Notes under the pieces: model-generated | Database searches by the model: none | Seen by the model: only the letters and a program-made list of their open reading frames with translations | What the model was told of the DNA's origin: nothing | Made by a program: the position numbers and the translations under genes | Shown here: piece after piece, positions 61,866 through 64,000 of the stretch | Layout of the letters: each line of letters starts with the position of its first letter | Position numbering within the stretch: position 1 is the stretch's first letter | Origin: J014 sp964486055 | GTDB taxonomy: Bacteria; Acidobacteriota; Blastocatellia; Pyrinomonadales; Pyrinomonadaceae | Direction: 5' to 3' | DNA: 64,000 bases | Assembly: GCA_964486055.1 (NCBI GenBank) | Contig: CAZALE010000003.1 | Span: forward strand, 186,001-250,000

Positions 61866-62669
61866 TCAGCATTTTTGCATGTTAACCGAGCTGGCATGGT
61901 AGAGCATTATTCCACAAGCAACCGCTACATTTAAGCTCTCTACACCGTTACTCAGGGGAATTTTTATCTTACTATCGACAAGCTGAAGTTCATAATCAGC
62001 AAGTCCTTGTCCCTCAGAGCCAAAAATCAACAAAGTCGGGATTTTCCAATCATTTTCCGTGTATAAAATATCTCCTTTAGCATCGGCGCACACTATCTTC
62101 AAATTGAACTCTCTAGCCCATTCTATCGCATCAGTAAAGCTGATCCCACTCCAAATCGGTAAATGCAAGCAAGCGCCTGCCGAAGATCTTACGGCCTTGG
62201 CAGAGAAAGGATCAGCAGAGCCTTTAGTTAAAACTACTCCACAAGCATCGACAGCCCTGACTATCCTGAGAATAGCACCTAAATTCGAAGGATTCGATAT
62301 TTTATGCAGCAATACAACAAGCTTCAGTTTAGACTTATTTAGATTGCGTTCTATGACATCTTTCGCTTGATTTACTCGACGACAAAGCAAAACGACCCCC
62401 TGAGGCGCGTCAGTGTCAGCTACAGTTTTAAAAAGCTTCTCAGTCAATTCAATTTGCAAGAAACTTTTGCTTTTATCTAAGAGCTCACGTCCTTTAGGCG
62501 ATGCTGCAAACTCTGGCGTACAAAAAATTGCGTAAATAGAAAGCCCTGATTCCAGCGCTTCTTCACATAACTTTGCTCCCTCGACAAATACGTAATCTCG
62601 ATTTATTCCTCTTCTAACGGCTCGCAGAAGTTTTATCTTGGGATTTTCTTTGCTTGTGATTTTCAACAT
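61866..62669 (-). CDS. TrmH/SpoU-family RNA 2'-O-methyltransferase
   Basis: 267 residues. The N-terminal substrate-binding region (ENPKIKLLRAVRRG) precedes the SPOUT knot with motif 1 SNPSNLGAILRIVRA, motif 2 LIFGSEGQGL and motif 3 IPLSNGVESLNVAVACGIMLY. The family 2'-O-methylates rRNA or tRNA riboses; RlmB-like is most likely, but the target is not shown by sequence. Its start overlaps the end of the upstream transglutaminase gene by 56 bases, so translation may be coupled. Confidence 0.92.
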   Translation of the reverse strand: MLKITSKENPKIKLLRAVRRGINRDYVFVEGAKLCEEALESGLSIYAIFCTPEFAASPKGRELLDKSKSFLQIELTEKLFKTVADTDAPQGVVLLCRRVNQAKDVIERNLNKSKLKLVVLLHKISNPSNLGAILRIVRAVDACGVVLTKGSADPFSAKAVRSSAGACLHLPIWSGISFTDAIEWAREFNLKIVCADAKGDILYTENDWKIPTLLIFGSEGQGLADYELQLVDSKIKIPLSNGVESLNVAVACGIMLYHASSVNMQKC

Positions 62670-64000
62670 CCTGTAGATCTTTTCTTTCTCTGAGTTTATT
62701 TTCCAGCGTTTTTATCCATTTTTCAATCCATCTTCTATCAGTCTCGGATAGTTTGCGGTTACCGAAACGTACTTCGTTGTATTTTTCAGTAATCTTTACA
62801 ACCTCTGGAATCCCTGTCGAGAGAGCAAATTCAAGTGGGGTTTGAGACGAGTCACGCCAGAAGCCATTTTTTTCTAATAACTCAAGCGTTCTATCGTAGA
62901 AGTCTACGATGCTTGCATTATACGCTCCAAAAAGTCTGTGCTTGAGTCTTAAAAGTAGATTCAATATGTCAAGTTTCCTTAGAAGCAAACGAAGCCCGAA
63001 CATAAATATGACTGCAAAGCAAACATAAAGAAGTGACTTCAAAGCCGTTTTTAAACTAGCTCTCAAACCTCTCTGACCGCTTATATTTTCCCACCAATCA
63101 CTCAGTTGATATCTCAAGAAAAGAATCCAAGAATCGATTTTTCCTTGAGTGCTTCTCAGACTACTCTGAACGTTTGTAAAAAGTGATTTTTGCTCTTGGT
63201 TATCATATGCTATGACATACTGAATCCAAATCGCCTCCAGAGCTTCTAGATAGTTATTTACCCTACCGATAATTGCATAGTTAGAAACTCCCTGACTATT
63301 TCTGCCAGCTAAGGGAGTCGGATCGAAAGCTATCCATGTGTTTTCTCCCGGAAAATATACCTCAACCCACGCATGAGCATTCCGTTGACGCACTATGTAC
63401 ATTTGCGCCGTCTCGTTGTACTCTCCACTCTGAAAACCTGTTACCACTCGTGTAGCGATCCCTTGAGTTCTCAACATTATCGCCATCGCTGTGGCAAAGT
63501 ATTCACAATGTCCTTCACGAACATTGAATAGAAAATCTGCTAACGGATCGCTACCACTTACCTTTAAATCCAGCGTGTAACCAAAATTTTCCTGTAAATA
63601 CCTCTCGATAGCTTGCGCCTTATCATAACGAGTAGAGGCATTAGCCTCTTTAATCACCTTCTCCGCTAGAAATGAGATGCGAGGATCCATGTAGTCAGGT
63701 AATTGCAGATAGCGAGAATGTTGTAATGAATATGGGGAGTTATCAGAGCGTAAATCTTCAATTTTGGGCGTAGAGATATCAGAAAAAACCTTGTAAGAAA
63801 ACCTCTCTGTTCCGGAGCGCGCCACGCTTATTGAGCCTTCTGCATCTTTATTTATCAGCTTAAAAGCTCCTTGAATGGCAACTGGTCGCCATAATGCAAA
63901 TAAAACCGGAGTATCCAGTGGCTCGAGATAGATCGTCTGAGTTACTAAATCCGTAGCTTCATCTGCTCCATCAACTACGAAAAAGTCTGAATCGGTCTTT
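62614..64000 (-). CDS. TgpA-like membrane transglutaminase (5' truncated by window end)
   Basis: The frame is open past 63825 to the end of the window, so this is the C-terminal 462 residues or so of a longer protein; GTG at 63825 is not a real start. The transglutaminase core has catalytic Cys in REGHCEYFATAMAIMLR, His in RNAHAWVEVYFPG and Asp in WIAFDPTPLAG. One TM segment follows (LLYVCFAVIFMFGLRLLL), then a cytoplasmic DUF4129-like tail (FYDRTLELLEKNGFWRD). Full TgpA proteins have six or more N-terminal TM helices, expected beyond this window. The function in bacteria is poorly known; Pseudomonas TgpA is essential. Confidence 0.88.
   Translation of the reverse strand, partial: KTDSDFFVVDGADEATDLVTQTIYLEPLDTPVLFALWRPVAIQGAFKLINKDAEGSISVARSGTERFSYKVFSDISTPKIEDLRSDNSPYSLQHSRYLQLPDYMDPRISFLAEKVIKEANASTRYDKAQAIERYLQENFGYTLDLKVSGSDPLADFLFNVREGHCEYFATAMAIMLRTQGIATRVVTGFQSGEYNETAQMYIVRQRNAHAWVEVYFPGENTWIAFDPTPLAGRNSQGVSNYAIIGRVNNYLEALEAIWIQYVIAYDNQEQKSLFTNVQSSLRSTQGKIDSWILFLRYQLSDWWENISGQRGLRASLKTALKSLLYVCFAVIFMFGLRLLLRKLDILNLLLRLKHRLFGAYNASIVDFYDRTLELLEKNGFWRDSSQTPLEFALSTGIPEVVKITEKYNEVRFGNRKLSETDRRWIEKWIKTLENKLRERKDLQDVENHKQRKSQDKTSASR

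Overview
The window is 64 kb of AT-leaning bacterial chromosome, about 40-45% G+C by eye. It is densely coded on both strands and has one 100-N scaffold gap, so it is probably a metagenome scaffold. No prophage, insertion sequence, integrase or rRNA was seen; two tRNA genes are present. A Ser/Thr kinase fused to TolB-like and TPR regions, an FHA/PP2C/RodA/PBP cluster, a B12-dependent ribonucleotide reductase, a YpdA-type flavoprotein and a secreted HELGHGLGF metalloprotease together suggest an Acidobacteriota-like (perhaps Blastocatellia-like) Gram-negative. That placement is inference and was not tested by phylogeny.

Layout. 1-303: 3' end of radA. 320-6525 (-): FhaA-like, class B PBP, RodA/FtsW and PP2C phosphatase, arranged like the actinobacterial fhaA-pbpA-rodA-pstP cell-wall signalling locus. 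6723-11894 (+): four type IV pilus minor pilin genes, closed by a strong terminator. 11970-17340 (-): two tandem RsmD-type methyltransferases, RecG, an SDR and a dienelactone hydrolase. 17642-21806 (-): nucleotide-sugar dehydrogenase, DUF362 protein and CapK-like adenylate-forming enzyme, probably for surface polysaccharide. 22094-27921: metallophosphoesterase, an orphan molybdopterin oxidoreductase and a secreted metalloprotease. 27989-31729: tRNA-Leu, nrdJ and hslO. 31977-38521 (-): HDAC-like deacetylase overlapping a TPR kinase, then endonuclease V, NAD synthetase and a receiver-ATPase fusion.

38645-43893 (+): DUF374 acyltransferase, a GAF-GAF sigma54 activator, an FHA-transmembrane protein with a possible transglycosylase-like periplasmic domain, and a YkgJ cysteine-cluster protein. 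43988-47366 (-): rpsA, IHF/HU, HIT hydrolase and a small unknown. 47536-50313 (-): YpdA, a small helical protein, YgfZ and a uracil-DNA glycosylase. 50383-51857 (+): Mrp and an A-type Fe-S carrier. 52070-56917: GlsB-like protein, CYTH, NatAB ABC exporter, CorA and PgpA. 56972-58837 (+): semialdehyde dehydrogenase plus RidA-type deaminase, resembling two steps of 2-aminomuconate catabolism. 59134-59210: tRNA-Pro. 59403-59596: an exact 47-bp direct repeat flanking the gap. 59654-64000 (-): secreted M3 peptidase, SpoU methyltransferase and a TgpA-type transglutaminase cut by the window end.

The most unusual material is the phospho-signalling and cell-wall set. It comprises two FHA proteins, a PP2C phosphatase, a Ser/Thr kinase, a SEDS glycosyltransferase carrying a large coiled-coil insertion in its extracytoplasmic loop, and an FHA protein that reaches the periplasm. 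A cytoplasmic phosphorylation circuit tuning peptidoglycan growth is a reasonable hypothesis for this organism; the sequence alone does not prove it.
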